Of a stretch of DNA of 64,000 nucleotides, positions 34,009 to 43,290 are shown piece by piece. Within the stretch, counting starts at the first letter, position 1, and each line of letters starts with the position of its first letter. The notes under the pieces were generated by a model that saw only the letters and a list, made by a program, of their open reading frames with translations, was not told the DNA's origin and made no database searches. The DNA lies in contig JBJXFB010000167.1 of the NCBI GenBank assembly GCA_046155895.1, positions 9,687 to 73,686 of the forward strand, given 5' to 3'. The position numbers and the translations under genes were made by a program. Source of the stretch: DASYPQ01 sp046155895. GTDB lineage: Bacteria; Planctomycetota; UBA1135; GCA-002686595.

Positions 34009-34634
34009 CAGGTCGACTCCTTCGCTCCAGCGAGCGGCCGCGCCGCTTCGAGGATCACGTCGAGTGCGCGTCGCGCGCGCCTCGCGATCTGCGTGGCACC
34101 CTCGCCGAGCTCGCGGGCCAGGTCATCCAGGGACCGGTTCCGCAGAACGAGATCGATGAAGGCCGCCCGGTCGGCCAGGGAAAGCACGTTGAAGCACGCG
34201 CAGGCCTTCCGCATCGATCGCGGATCGAGCCCGAGCGGCCCAGCGAGCGCGGTGAACGCGTCGCAGGCCTCCTTCTCGATCGAGGCGCTTCCCCGCGCCG
34301 CTTCATGATCCTCCCGGATGACCTCGCCGAGGATCCGGAGGACGTGGCTGTCCACCCATTCGTCGACGCCGGGGCGGCCGTGGTAGCGACCGGCCGAGCG
34401 CGCGATCCGGGCGATCACGCGGAGATGGACGCGGTCGGCATCGAGGAGAACGCATCCCGAGCGGAGGCGGCTGGCGACTGCGCCGCGGACTCCGAGCGGG
34501 TCTCCGTGCACGAGCCGCGCGAGCACCTCTCGAGGAGTCCCGGCAAGGACGGTGCGCCAAGCGGGTGCCGCCGCGGTCCGCGGATCGGCCGCGAGCTTTG
34601 AGTCTGTCGAAGTGGCCGGCGGGCTACGGTCCAC
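34008..34634 (-). CDS. Degenerate sigma-70/ECF-like protein
   Basis: 208 residues from GTG 34634, chosen because AGGAGGGA lies seven bases upstream; a TTG further up at 34748 lacks one. The C-terminal part looks like sigma region 4 (LSLADRAAFIDLVLRNRSL, DDLARELGEGATQIARRARR). The middle resembles region 2 only loosely (RVIARIARSAGRYHG, VDEWVDSHVLRIL) and lacks the usual DxxQE/DLVQ-type core. It may be a diverged sigma factor, common in planctomycetes, or a DNA-binding relative that no longer binds polymerase. First gene of the unit with 33214-34008 and 30457-33195. Confidence 0.62.
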   Translation of the reverse strand: MDRSPPATSTDSKLAADPRTAAAPAWRTVLAGTPREVLARLVHGDPLGVRGAVASRLRSGCVLLDADRVHLRVIARIARSAGRYHGRPGVDEWVDSHVLRILGEVIREDHEAARGSASIEKEACDAFTALAGPLGLDPRSMRKACACFNVLSLADRAAFIDLVLRNRSLDDLARELGEGATQIARRARRALDVILEAARPLAGAKEST

Positions 34635-34895
34635 GCTGAACTCCCTCCTGTCCGGCCGGACGCCGCCGACCGACGAGCGGAAGTCTATCTCCGCGGGCGG
34701 GAGCACAACGCGCGAAAGGCCTGCGCCAGGCCCGAAGGCCCGCTGCAACCCTCGAACGCTCGATCGTCGATCCCGGTCGACTCTCCCGAGCCGGCTACTT
34801 CACCGATTCCGATTCCGGAGCGGGGGTGGTCCAAGCCCCTGCCGCCTTCGCTAGGATCCGCACGGGCCCCCTCCCCTCACGAACGGAGCTCCTCC

Positions 34896-35669
34896 TTGCA
34901 ACGGATCCTCGACGGCAAGACCGGTCTCGTCCTCGGCGTGGCAAACAAGCGCTCCATCGCGTGGGCCTGCGCACAGTCTCTCGCGAACGCCGGGATGCGG
35001 CTCGCGATCACCTACCAGGGCGAGCGGATGGAAAGAGGCGTTCGCGAGCTCGCCTCGGAACTTCCGGGTTCGATCGTCCTTCCCTGCGACGTGACCCAGC
35101 CCGAATCGCTCGATCAGGTCTTCGCGGCCGTCGAGCGCGAGTTCGGCGGCCTCGACGGGCTCGTCCACGGCATCGCCTTCGCGAAACGCGAGGAGCTTGC
35201 CGGCGACTTCTTCAACACGTCCAAGGAGGGCTGGGCGCTCGCCCAGGAAGTGTCCGCCTATTCTCTCCTGGCCCTGGCGCGCCGCGCACTGCCCCTGATG
35301 GAGGGGAGGTCGGCCTCGATCGTGACCCTGACCTACATCGGGGGCGAGCGGGTCGTGCCGAACTACAACGTGATGGGTGTCGCCAAGGCGGCGCTCGAGG
35401 CGAGCGTGCGCTACCTCTCCAACGATCTCGGGCCGCGAGGCATCCGCGTCAACGGAATCAGCGCGGGACCGATCCGCACGCTTTCGTCCGCGGGAGTGTC
35501 CGGATTCACCGAGATCCTCGACCACGTCGAGAAGCACGCGCCCCTCCGCCGCAACATCACGGCCGACGAGGTCGGGGACACCTGCCTCTTCCTGGTCAGC
35601 CCGCTCGCGCGCGGCATCACGGGGAGCATCGTCTACGTCGACGCGGGCTTCCACGTAATGGGCGTCTGA
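34896..35669 (+). CDS. fabI: Enoyl-[acyl-carrier-protein] reductase
   Basis: 257 residues from TTG 34896, which follows a GGAG site closely. Short-chain dehydrogenase fold with FabI marks: GLVLGVANKRSIAWACAQSL (NAD site), PCDVTQPES, LVHGIAFAKREEL and GPIRTLSSAG. The catalytic pair is in GGERVVPNYNVMGVAKAALE (Tyr, six residues, Lys). It reduces trans-2-enoyl-ACP in fatty acid elongation and is the triclosan-sensitive form. It stands alone. TAGGAT at 34852-34857 is a possible -10 box, without a good -35. Confidence 0.95.
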   Translation: MQRILDGKTGLVLGVANKRSIAWACAQSLANAGMRLAITYQGERMERGVRELASELPGSIVLPCDVTQPESLDQVFAAVEREFGGLDGLVHGIAFAKREELAGDFFNTSKEGWALAQEVSAYSLLALARRALPLMEGRSASIVTLTYIGGERVVPNYNVMGVAKAALEASVRYLSNDLGPRGIRVNGISAGPIRTLSSAGVSGFTEILDHVEKHAPLRRNITADEVGDTCLFLVSPLARGITGSIVYVDAGFHVMGV

Positions 35670-35682
35670 TCGATCGCGCGGC

Positions 35683-36531
35683 CTACCGAGCTCTGGCTTT
35701 CGCCTTCGCGTCCAGGACGCGCTGCGCAATCGACTTCGCGTCCCAGTCGAAGTGCCGCGCCGGGAGGTCGTCGCGCGCGGCCACGAGCTCGTTCAGCGCC
35801 GCGATCCACAGCGCGACCGCGCCCTCGAGCGTCGGATGCAGGCGATCCGGTCCGATGAGATTCCCCTCCGCTCCCCCGGCCCAGCGGTTGCCGCGGATCT
35901 CGATCTCTGCTCCCGCTCGGAGCCGGGCGATCAGATCCGCGACCGGGACGACGACGACTTCCTTTCGTACCGCCGCCCAGGACCGAATGCGCGCGTTCAA
36001 CCGCGCGAGCGCCTGGGCCGACGGCACCTGCTCCGCGGTCAGGAGCGGCGCGACTCCTCCTCGCGCTGCCGGCTCGGACGCGGCGCGCATGTCGGGGATG
36101 TCTCCGAGCAGGAGCGGGCCAGGGATCGACTCGAGCGACAGCAGTCCCTTTTCCAAGTGCTTCAGCCGTTCCCCGTCGGAAGGCTGGACGCCGTATCCGA
36201 ACCAGAACAGGTAGTCGAGCGCGACCACCAGCGTCGGATCGGCCGCGACGGTCTTCGCGACCAGCTTCTCCCCGATCGAATCGGGATTCGTGAAGAAGAG
36301 CAGCGAGGTCGTCGCGCGCACGCTTTCGTGCGAGGCGAGGATGGCGGCGTCCACGACTTCCGACAAGCCGGTCTTCGAGGCCGCGTTCGGCTGCAGGCCG
36401 AAACCGGCGGAGAAGCTCGCCCCCAGGACGACGACCCTCTGGAGGATCGGGCAGGACTCGGCCGGCGAAGCGGCCGGCGACTGCGGGATCGCGAGGGCGA
36501 GGGAACCGACCGCCGTGGCGAGGAAGATCAT
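35683..36531 (-). CDS. Exported SGNH/GDSL-like protein
   Basis: 282 residues with a signal peptide at 1-21 (MIFLATAVGSLALAIPQSPA). The first block reads VVVLGASFSAGFGL, where GASFS replaces GDSxS, and the last block is DRLHPTLEG, matching the DxxH of SGNH hydrolases. LLLGDIPDMRA and RGNRWAGGAEGNL lie between. The catalytic serine, aspartate and histidine are therefore present, so it could hydrolyse esters outside the cytoplasm; the substrate is unknown. The gene lies between fabI (tail to tail) and the divergent RNA methyltransferase gene, whose start is 17 bases away. Confidence 0.68.
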   Translation of the reverse strand: MIFLATAVGSLALAIPQSPAASPAESCPILQRVVVLGASFSAGFGLQPNAASKTGLSEVVDAAILASHESVRATTSLLFFTNPDSIGEKLVAKTVAADPTLVVALDYLFWFGYGVQPSDGERLKHLEKGLLSLESIPGPLLLGDIPDMRAASEPAARGGVAPLLTAEQVPSAQALARLNARIRSWAAVRKEVVVVPVADLIARLRAGAEIEIRGNRWAGGAEGNLIGPDRLHPTLEGAVALWIAALNELVAARDDLPARHFDWDAKSIAQRVLDAKAKARAR

Positions 36532-36548
36532 GGATCGATCTTTCTACC

Positions 36549-37688
36549 ATGTCGGTCATGCGCGAGACCTTCTTCGTCACCTGTGCGCCCGGGCTCGAGC
36601 CGGTGCTCCATGCCGAGCTCGCTGACCTGCGCCTGGCGAAGCTCGAGCGCCAGGTCGGGGGCGTGCGCTTCGAAGGCAGCCTCGAGGACGCCTGGCGGGC
36701 GAACCTCTGGTCGCGGACGGCTGTCCGGGTCCTCCTGCGGCTAGCGCGATTCGAGGCGGCGAGCGCCGACGCTCTCTACGCGGGAGCGGTCGGCGTCGAC
36801 TGGGGGCGTTTCCTGCGTCCCGACGGCACCTTCCGGGTCGACGCCCAGTCGAACTCCTCGGCGCTCGACCACACGCTCTTCGTCGAGCAGCGTGTGAAGG
36901 ATGCCGTCGCCGACTCCTTCCGCTCGATCCACGGCACGCGGCCGTCGGTCGACCTCGAGGATCCAGTCCTCTCGATCCACGTGCATCTCTTCCGCGACCG
37001 CTGCACGCTGTCCGTGGACACTTCTGGAGACTCGCTGCACAAGCGGGGTTGGAGGAGATTCCAGGGCCGCGCACCGCTCGCCGAGACGCTGGCGGCGGGA
37101 ATCGTCCTCCTGTCCGGATGGGACCGGCGTTCGCCGCTCCTCGATCCGTTCTGCGGGTCGGGGACGATCCTGATCGAAGCCGCGTGGATCGCGAGCGGCG
37201 TCGCGCCCGGCCATCTCCGCGAGCGATTCGGGTTCGAACGCTGGATCGGTCACGACTCCGCGCGCTGGCGCGCCCTCGTCGAGAAGAGCCGCGCGGAGGT
37301 GCGCCTTCCGAAGAAGCTCGTGCTCGCGGGATCCGATTCCGACGCACGAGCCGTCGAAGGCGCGCGCGAGAATCTGGCCGCGGCCGGTGTCGCGGACCGC
37401 GTGCTCCTCGAAGTGCGCGACGTCGCCGAATTCGATCCGAAGCGCGGATGGAACGCGTGGATCGTCACGAACCCGCCCTACGGCGAGCGCGTCGGCCGGG
37501 AGCGCGATCTCGAGGGTGTCTACAGGCGCTTCGGCGCGCTCCTGCGCGAGCGCTGCAGCGGATTCCATGTCGCGGTCCTGTCGGGGAATCCCGCGCTCTC
37601 GCAGGCCCTGGGCCTGGAGCCCGAGCGCCGGACGGGCTTGAAGAACGGGTCGATCGACTGCGAGCTCATCGAGATGTCGATTCCCTGA
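36549..37688 (+). CDS. THUMP-domain rRNA guanine-N2 methyltransferase (RlmL/YpsC-like)
   Basis: 379 residues, the length of the single-domain YpsC-type proteins rather than the RlmKL fusion. N-terminal ferredoxin-like and THUMP part (FFVTCAPGLEPVLHAEL, VGGVRFEGSLEDAW, LSIHVHLFRDRCTLSVDTSG), then AETLAAGIVLLSGWD. The AdoMet fold shows LLDPFCGSGTILIEAAW and the catalytic VTNPPYGERVG. Members methylate N2 of a guanine in 23S rRNA; the exact position here cannot be told. Start ATG 36549; an internal ATG three codons later is equally possible. Confidence 0.88.
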   Translation: MSVMRETFFVTCAPGLEPVLHAELADLRLAKLERQVGGVRFEGSLEDAWRANLWSRTAVRVLLRLARFEAASADALYAGAVGVDWGRFLRPDGTFRVDAQSNSSALDHTLFVEQRVKDAVADSFRSIHGTRPSVDLEDPVLSIHVHLFRDRCTLSVDTSGDSLHKRGWRRFQGRAPLAETLAAGIVLLSGWDRRSPLLDPFCGSGTILIEAAWIASGVAPGHLRERFGFERWIGHDSARWRALVEKSRAEVRLPKKLVLAGSDSDARAVEGARENLAAAGVADRVLLEVRDVAEFDPKRGWNAWIVTNPPYGERVGRERDLEGVYRRFGALLRERCSGFHVAVLSGNPALSQALGLEPERRTGLKNGSIDCELIEMSIP

Positions 37689-37698
37689 AATCCTCGCT

Positions 37699-39606
37699 TC
37701 AACGCGCGACGGGCTGCGGCTCGTCGGGAGACCGGCCGAAGGGGCTCGCCAATCCTCGCGTGCGCACGAGGGACACGACCAGGAAGGCGCCGAGGAGCGC
37801 GGCGGCGGCGATGGCGATCCAGCCGACGGCGTGCGACGCCTCCGGGGCGGGCGTGGCGCGAACCTCGAGACCGAAAGCCCGCCACAGAAGGTCCACGATC
37901 CAGCCCAGGGCGAGCGTGACGATCGAAAGGGCCGCGACCTGCACGAGGACGACGCGCTTCCCGAGGTGCCGCGAGAGCACGGCCAGCGATCCGAGGTTCG
38001 TGGCGGGGCTCGCGAGGAGGAAGACGAAGGCGGCGCCGGGGCTCATGCCTTTGAGCAGCAGCGTCGCGGCGATCGGCGTCGAAGCGGCGGCGCACACGTA
38101 GATCGGGATCCCGAACGCGAGCATGAGGAGCATGCCGGGGAAGCCGCGGGCAATGGGCGACTCGAACACTTCCGGGGGAATCGCGGCCGCGATGACTCCC
38201 GAGAGGAGGATGCCGACGATCAGCGAGGCGGCGAGGTCGTCCATCATCTCGACGAACGCGTAGTGGAGCACGCGCTGCACGAAGGAACGCTCCCTGAGTG
38301 AATGTGCGTGGCTGGCCGTCGTTCGGACCGCGCGCGGAGGCTCGGGAGTCACGGCATGCGCGCAGGCGTCCACGGCGGCGGCGGCACGCGGCTTCGCCGC
38401 CGACTCCGGGCGATCGAATCCCATCCGGACGAACCAGCTCACTGCGCCCCCGACGAAAATCGCGGAGAGGATCGCCCCGAGGAACCGCGCCACCGTCAGG
38501 AACGGACCCAGCAGCCCCCAGCTCACCGCGATCGAGTCGACACCGGTCTCGGGTGTCGCGATCAGGAACGACGACGTGGCTCCCTTGCTCGCGCCGTGCT
38601 TGCGCATCGACACGGCCACCGGAAGGACCGAGCAGGAGCACAAGGGCAACGGAGCCCCGATCAGCGAGGCGACCGCGACCGATTTCATGCTCTCGCCGGC
38701 GACATGGCGCGTCATCCAGCTCGGCTTGAGCACCTGGTGGAGCACCCCCGCGATCAGGAAGCCGAGGAGAAGGAACGGCGAGAGCTCGAGGAAGATCGAG
38801 AGGCTCTCCTGGAAGACGCGCCCGCCGAATTCCACCGCCCATGCGAGCCTCGGCAGCGTCACCGCGGTGGCGAGGACTCCCAGGGCGACCGCGCCGAGCT
38901 TGATCCAGGCGCGCTCGACGCCGTGGAAAACCTCGGGAAGCAGGTCGCACAGCGCGACGTACAGGAAAGTCCCGCACGCGAAGCCGGTCAGAACCTGTCC
39001 CAAGACGCCGCCCTCGGAAGCGAGCTCGCTGCCGATCAGGATTCCGAGCGGACCCAGCAGCGCGAAGAGGGCGAGGAACGTGACGCTCCGCGCGTTGCCG
39101 AGGTGCGCGAGGCGCATCACGGTCGCGAGGGAGAACGCCTCGGTCGCCTTGTGCGCCAGGATCGAGACCAGGAGCTGCGTCCTCACGGCCGGATCCTCGA
39201 GGATCGCGGCCAGCGCCATGCCCTCCGAGATCGAGTGCATGCCGAGGCCGAGCCAGGTCGCCGCCCACAGAGCTCGGTGCGGATCCTGCGCGGCGCCCTC
39301 GGAGACCGAGCGCAGCCAGACTTTCTCGAGGGAGAAGAGCAGCAGCAGCCCGAAGAGCGCCGCGATCCAGGGAGCGAGGGACGGGCCGGCGCCCTCTGCC
39401 TCCGCATGGTGCGCGTGACCGTCGGGGTCGACACCGGCGAGGTGCGGCAGGAGATGGAGAAACACCGTGCCGAGGAACACCCCCGCCGAGATCGAGACGA
39501 ACATGTGCAGTCCGCGCTCCGACCAGCGGCGGAGCAGCGGCAGGAGCGCGCCGGCGAGGCTGACGGCGAAGAGGAGCAGCGCGGTCTGGAGCGGGGTGAA
39601 GTCCAA
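37699..39606 (-). CDS. ZIP metal transporter fused to SO_0444/ArsP-type efflux permease
   Basis: 635 residues from TTG 39606, chosen because CTATATATAG, a likely promoter, lies just upstream; a GTG at 39717 is the alternative. Residues 1-235 are ZIP-like, with the metal motifs GLGMHSISEGMALA and LAHKATEAFSLA and a histidine-rich loop (GHAHHAEAEG). Residues about 245-600 are a permease of the SO_0444 Cu/Zn-efflux or ArsP (DUF318) type, with GAPLPLCSCSVLPVAVSMRK, GATSSFLIATPETGVDSI and GIPIYVCAAASTPIAATLL. The histidine-rich loop and CSCS motif point to soft or transition metals. Import and export folds in one chain are unusual. The frame is continuous through the junction near 38890. Confidence 0.82.
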   Translation of the reverse strand: MDFTPLQTALLLFAVSLAGALLPLLRRWSERGLHMFVSISAGVFLGTVFLHLLPHLAGVDPDGHAHHAEAEGAGPSLAPWIAALFGLLLLFSLEKVWLRSVSEGAAQDPHRALWAATWLGLGMHSISEGMALAAILEDPAVRTQLLVSILAHKATEAFSLATVMRLAHLGNARSVTFLALFALLGPLGILIGSELASEGGVLGQVLTGFACGTFLYVALCDLLPEVFHGVERAWIKLGAVALGVLATAVTLPRLAWAVEFGGRVFQESLSIFLELSPFLLLGFLIAGVLHQVLKPSWMTRHVAGESMKSVAVASLIGAPLPLCSCSVLPVAVSMRKHGASKGATSSFLIATPETGVDSIAVSWGLLGPFLTVARFLGAILSAIFVGGAVSWFVRMGFDRPESAAKPRAAAAVDACAHAVTPEPPRAVRTTASHAHSLRERSFVQRVLHYAFVEMMDDLAASLIVGILLSGVIAAAIPPEVFESPIARGFPGMLLMLAFGIPIYVCAAASTPIAATLLLKGMSPGAAFVFLLASPATNLGSLAVLSRHLGKRVVLVQVAALSIVTLALGWIVDLLWRAFGLEVRATPAPEASHAVGWIAIAAAALLGAFLVVSLVRTRGLASPFGRSPDEPQPVAR

Positions 39607-39628
39607 GGCAATACGCCGGTGCGATCCT

Positions 39629-39638
39629 CTATATATAG
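39629..39638 (-). promoter_or_regulatory. AT-rich palindrome, candidate -10 region for the metal-transporter gene
   Basis: CTATATATAG is a perfect palindrome in an otherwise GC-rich 253-bp divergent region (39607-39859). Placed 23 bases before the TTG start, TATATA fits a -10 box; no good -35 is seen. The rest of the region holds AACTAGTT (39795-39802), nearer the ABC operon, and no gene. Confidence 0.4.
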
Positions 39639-39859
39639 CCAGGGGAGGAGCGCCTCGTCCCGAGCGCGGGGGATCCGCGTCGGCGGCCCAGGTCGAAGCG
39701 TCCGCTCCGCGCACCAACGGTCCGGGCCGGCCCTGCGTAGGGGGCGCGCACCTCGGTTCCCGCGCCGGGTTTGCTTCCTCCGGGCTCGCGAGTTAACTAG
39801 TTGCCCCCCTTCCCCGGCCGGGGAGATTCGACGCGAGGGCCCAGCGACATTCGAGAGCG

Positions 39860-40582
39860 ATGATCGACATCCAGCACCTGTCCAAGAACTTCGGCCCGCT
39901 CCGGGCCGTCGACGACATCAGTTTCTCGGTCGGCCGCGGGGAGGTCCTGGGTTTCCTGGGCCCCAACGGCGCGGGCAAATCGACGACCATGAAGATGGTC
40001 ACGGGGTTTCTCACCCCTTCCTCGGGGACGGTCCGCGTTTGCGGCCACGACATCGGAAGCGACCCGATGGGCGCCAAGAAGAGCCTCGGGTACCTGCCGG
40101 AGGGGGCTCCCGCCTACCCGGACATGACTCCCGCGGGGTTTCTCGAGTTCATCGCGGCGATCCGGGGGCTCTCCGGGAGCGCCATGACCGCGCGCATCGC
40201 CGAGGTCGTCCGGCTCGTGCACCTCGAAGGCGTCCTCCACCAGCGCATCGAGACCCTCTCGAAGGGCTACAAGCGCCGTGTGGGTCTAGCCCAGGCGATC
40301 CTCCACGATCCGCGGGTCCTCGTCCTCGACGAGCCCACGGACGGTCTCGATCCGAACCAGAAGCACGAGGTGCGCGCGCTGATCCGCCAGATGTCGAAGG
40401 ACAAGGCCATCGTTCTCTCGACGCACATCCTCGAGGAGGTCGAGGCCGTGTGCACGCGCGCGATCATCATCGCCCGAGGCCGGATCCTGTTCGACGGGAC
40501 GCCGAGCGAGCTGGCCAGGGAAGGCCCGCTCGACGAGGTCTTCCGTCGCATCACGACCGGCGGCAGCGTCCCCGCGAGCTAG
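39860..40582 (+). CDS. ABC transporter ATPase, Gld-type
   Basis: 240 residues. Walker A GPNGAGKST (about 36-44), Q-loop region LGYLPEGAPAYPDMT, signature LSKGYKRRVGLAQAIL, Walker B VLVLDEPTDGLDP and switch histidine in VLSTHILEE. The YLPExxPLYxDMT stretch and SKGYxxR signature are usual in GldA-like ATPases of ABC-2 exporters. It starts an operon with an ABC-2 permease, a GldG-like protein and a DUF4340 protein, spaced 38, 8 and 4 bases. The transported substrate is unknown; in bacteroidetes the related set is tied to gliding, in planctomycetes its role is open. Confidence 0.92.
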   Translation: MIDIQHLSKNFGPLRAVDDISFSVGRGEVLGFLGPNGAGKSTTMKMVTGFLTPSSGTVRVCGHDIGSDPMGAKKSLGYLPEGAPAYPDMTPAGFLEFIAAIRGLSGSAMTARIAEVVRLVHLEGVLHQRIETLSKGYKRRVGLAQAILHDPRVLVLDEPTDGLDPNQKHEVRALIRQMSKDKAIVLSTHILEEVEAVCTRAIIIARGRILFDGTPSELAREGPLDEVFRRITTGGSVPAS

Positions 40583-40620
40583 CGCGAGTCGTCCAAGAGA
40601 CACGGTCCGAGGAGAGAGGC

Positions 40621-41355
40621 ATGCGGAACACGCTGATCCTGTTCAAACGCGAGCTGAAGGGCTACTTCGCCACGCCCGTCGCGTACGTCTTCATCGTGAT
40701 CTTCCTGTTCCTGACCGGGTGGATCACCTTTTCGCTGACGGGCTTCTACGAGCAGGAGCGCGCGGACCTCCAGTCGTTCTTCGGCTGGCACCCCTGGCTG
40801 TACCTGTTCCTCATCCCGGCGATCTCGATGCGCCTGTGGTCGGAGGAGCGCAAGAGCGGGACGATCGAGCTCCTGATGACGCTGCCCGTGACGATCGGGC
40901 AGTCGGTCATGGGCAAGTTCCTCGCCGCGTGGGCATTCACCGCGATCGCGCTCGTCCTGACCTTCCCGATGTGGATCACGGTGAATTACCTCGGCAAGCC
41001 GGACAACGGCGTCATCTTCGCGAGCTACGCGGGGAGCCTCCTGATGGCCGGGGGTTTCCTGGCCATCGGCGCGTGCATGTCGGCGCTGACGAGGAACCAG
41101 GTCATCTCCTTCGTCCTCACGCTCACGCTGTGCCTCGTCTTCATCCTGCTCGGCTTCCCGGCCGTGCTCGACTTCATCAGCGGGTGGGCGCCCACGGCCG
41201 TCGTCGACGCGGTGCGCTCGTTCAGCTTCCTGGCGCACTTCACCTCGATCACCAAGGGCGTGATCGACGCGCGGGACCTCCTCTTCTTTGGTTCGCTGAT
41301 CGCGATGTGCCTGTTCGCGAACGCGGTGGTCCTCGACCTCAAGAAGGCGGATTGA
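40621..41355 (+). CDS. ABC-2 type permease, GldF-like
   Basis: 244 residues with six membrane helices. ATG 40621 follows AGGAGAG. It begins LFKRELKGYFATPVAYVFI, the usual entry of GldF-type permeases, then RLWSEERKSGTIELLMTLPV, the cytosolic coupling stretch, and SFSFLAHFTSITKGVIDARD near the end. It forms the membrane channel for the ATPase encoded upstream. The next gene starts 8 bases after its stop. Confidence 0.9.
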   Translation: MRNTLILFKRELKGYFATPVAYVFIVIFLFLTGWITFSLTGFYEQERADLQSFFGWHPWLYLFLIPAISMRLWSEERKSGTIELLMTLPVTIGQSVMGKFLAAWAFTAIALVLTFPMWITVNYLGKPDNGVIFASYAGSLLMAGGFLAIGACMSALTRNQVISFVLTLTLCLVFILLGFPAVLDFISGWAPTAVVDAVRSFSFLAHFTSITKGVIDARDLLFFGSLIAMCLFANAVVLDLKKAD

Positions 41356-41363
41356 TTGACCTC

Positions 41364-43286
41364 ATGAAGAAGCACTTCTTGTCCACGACCGGCCTTCTGC
41401 TGGCCCTGGTGCTGTTCCTCGTGTTCAACATCCTCGCCTCGGCCGCGCTCAAGTCGACTCAGGTCGATCTCACGGAGAACCGCCTCTACACGCTCTCCGA
41501 GGGCACGACGAACCTCCTCGGCGAGATGAAGGAGCCGATCCGGATGCGGCTCTTCTTCTCCAAGAAGCTCGCGACGGAGATCGGGGCCCTGCACACGTAC
41601 GCGCAGAGGGTCCAGGAGCTCCTCGAACAGTACGCCGCGCGCTCGCGGGGACGCCTCACGCTCGAAGTGATCGATCCGGAGCCCTACACCGACGAGGAGG
41701 ACCAGGCCGTCGCCTTCGGGCTGCGGGGCCAGGTCGTCAACACGGGCGGCGAGATGCTGTACTTCGGGCTCGTCGGCACGAACTCGACCGACCAGGAGGA
41801 GGTCATCCCCTTCCTTCAGGAGAACCGCGAGGACTCGCTCGAGTACGACGTCACGCGGATGATCTACACGCTCTCGAATCCCAAGAAGCGCGTCGTCGGC
41901 CTCATGACCACGCTTCCGATGGAAGGCAATCCCATGGCGCGGTTCACGGGCCAGGGCGAAGCCTCGGATCCGTGGTTCATGCTCGAGGCGATGCGCCAGA
42001 TGTTCGAGGTCAAGTCGATCGCCCCGACGGCGGAGACGATCGACGCGGACGTCGACGTGCTGATGATCGCTCATCCGCAGGGCATGACCCCCGCTACGCA
42101 GTACGCGATCGACCAGTTCGTGCTGCGCGGCGGCAAGGTCCTCGCCTTCGTCGACCCCTTCTGCGAGTCGCAGCAGGTCCCCCGGGATCCTTCCAACCCG
42201 ATGTCGGCGATGATGGCGAACAAGTCCTCGGACCTCGGTCCGTTGATGGCCGCCTGGGGGCTCCAGTTCCCGCCCGAGGACATCGCGGGAGACCGGGAGA
42301 GCGCCCTGCGCGTCGGCTACGGCGGCGTGCCAGTCGATTACATCGTTTATCTCGGCCTGCGCGGCGAGAAGGACTGCTTCGCGAAGGAGGACTTCGTCAG
42401 CAGCAAGCTGGGAGTCGTCAACATGGCGACGGCGGGCGTGCTCGCCGCGACGGATGGCGGAACGACGACCGTGACGCCTCTCATCCGAACGACGAAGAAC
42501 TCGATGCGGGTCGCCCGGGCGGGCATCCAGTTCGGCCCCGACCCCGCCAAGCTCCAGGAGAGCTTCGTGTCCGGCGACACGCACCTGATGCTCGCCGCGC
42601 GCGTCACCGGTCCAGCGAAAACAGCCTTCCCCGACGGGAAGCCCGACGCGGCTGCCCCCGAGAACGGCGAGCCCGAGGAGCCCGGAACTTCCTTGAAGGA
42701 GTCTCAGGAGATCAACGTCATCGTCGTGGCCGACTGCGACATGCTCCAGGACAACTTCTGGACGCGGGCCCAGAACATCTTCGGGCAGAAGATCGCGATG
42801 CCGGTGGCGAACAACGCGGACTTCGTCGTCAACGCGCTCGACAACCTCTCGGGCAGCAACGATCTGATCAGCCTGCGGAGCCGCGGCAGCTCGACCCGAC
42901 CCTTCGAGAAAGTCGCGGAGATCCGGCGGGCTGCCGACACCCGCTACGGGCAGAAGGTCAGCGAGCTCGAAGCGAAGCTCAAGGACGCCCAGGACCGGAT
43001 CGACGCGCTCGAGGGACAGAAGGAGGGGGTGGCGAGCGGCCTCATCCTCTCCCCCGAGCAGCAGCAGGAGGTCGAGCGGTTCCGCGAGGAGCGCGGCCGC
43101 ACGCGCAAGGAGCTGCGCACGATCAAGCACGACCGGGACAAGGACATCGAGGCGCTGGGCGCGATCCTGAAGTTCGTGAACATCTTCTTGATCCCCGGCC
43201 TGCTGATCGTCACGGCGATCGGCCTGGCGCTGGTGCGATGGAGCCGCGCCAAGTCGGCGGCGAGCCCGGCTGGCGCCCGGAGTTGA
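41364..43286 (+). CDS. GldG-like ABC auxiliary protein
   Basis: 640 residues from ATG 41364. An N-terminal membrane helix (TGLLLALVLFLVFNILASAA) is followed by the family's outer domain with VDLTENRLYTLSEGTTNLL, EPIRMRLFFSK and VDVLMIAHPQGMTPATQYAI, QFVLRGGKVLAFVDPF. A coiled-coil stretch (SELEAKLKDAQDRIDALEG) precedes a second membrane helix near the C-terminus (IFLIPGLLIVTAIGLALVRW). GldG/IFT52-like proteins work with ABC-2 permeases as an outer ligand-holding part. A short linker near 42645-42700 is proline/glutamate-rich. Confidence 0.88.
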   Translation: MKKHFLSTTGLLLALVLFLVFNILASAALKSTQVDLTENRLYTLSEGTTNLLGEMKEPIRMRLFFSKKLATEIGALHTYAQRVQELLEQYAARSRGRLTLEVIDPEPYTDEEDQAVAFGLRGQVVNTGGEMLYFGLVGTNSTDQEEVIPFLQENREDSLEYDVTRMIYTLSNPKKRVVGLMTTLPMEGNPMARFTGQGEASDPWFMLEAMRQMFEVKSIAPTAETIDADVDVLMIAHPQGMTPATQYAIDQFVLRGGKVLAFVDPFCESQQVPRDPSNPMSAMMANKSSDLGPLMAAWGLQFPPEDIAGDRESALRVGYGGVPVDYIVYLGLRGEKDCFAKEDFVSSKLGVVNMATAGVLAATDGGTTTVTPLIRTTKNSMRVARAGIQFGPDPAKLQESFVSGDTHLMLAARVTGPAKTAFPDGKPDAAAPENGEPEEPGTSLKESQEINVIVVADCDMLQDNFWTRAQNIFGQKIAMPVANNADFVVNALDNLSGSNDLISLRSRGSSTRPFEKVAEIRRAADTRYGQKVSELEAKLKDAQDRIDALEGQKEGVASGLILSPEQQQEVERFREERGRTRKELRTIKHDRDKDIEALGAILKFVNIFLIPGLLIVTAIGLALVRWSRAKSAASPAGARS

Positions 43287-43290
43287 GAGC

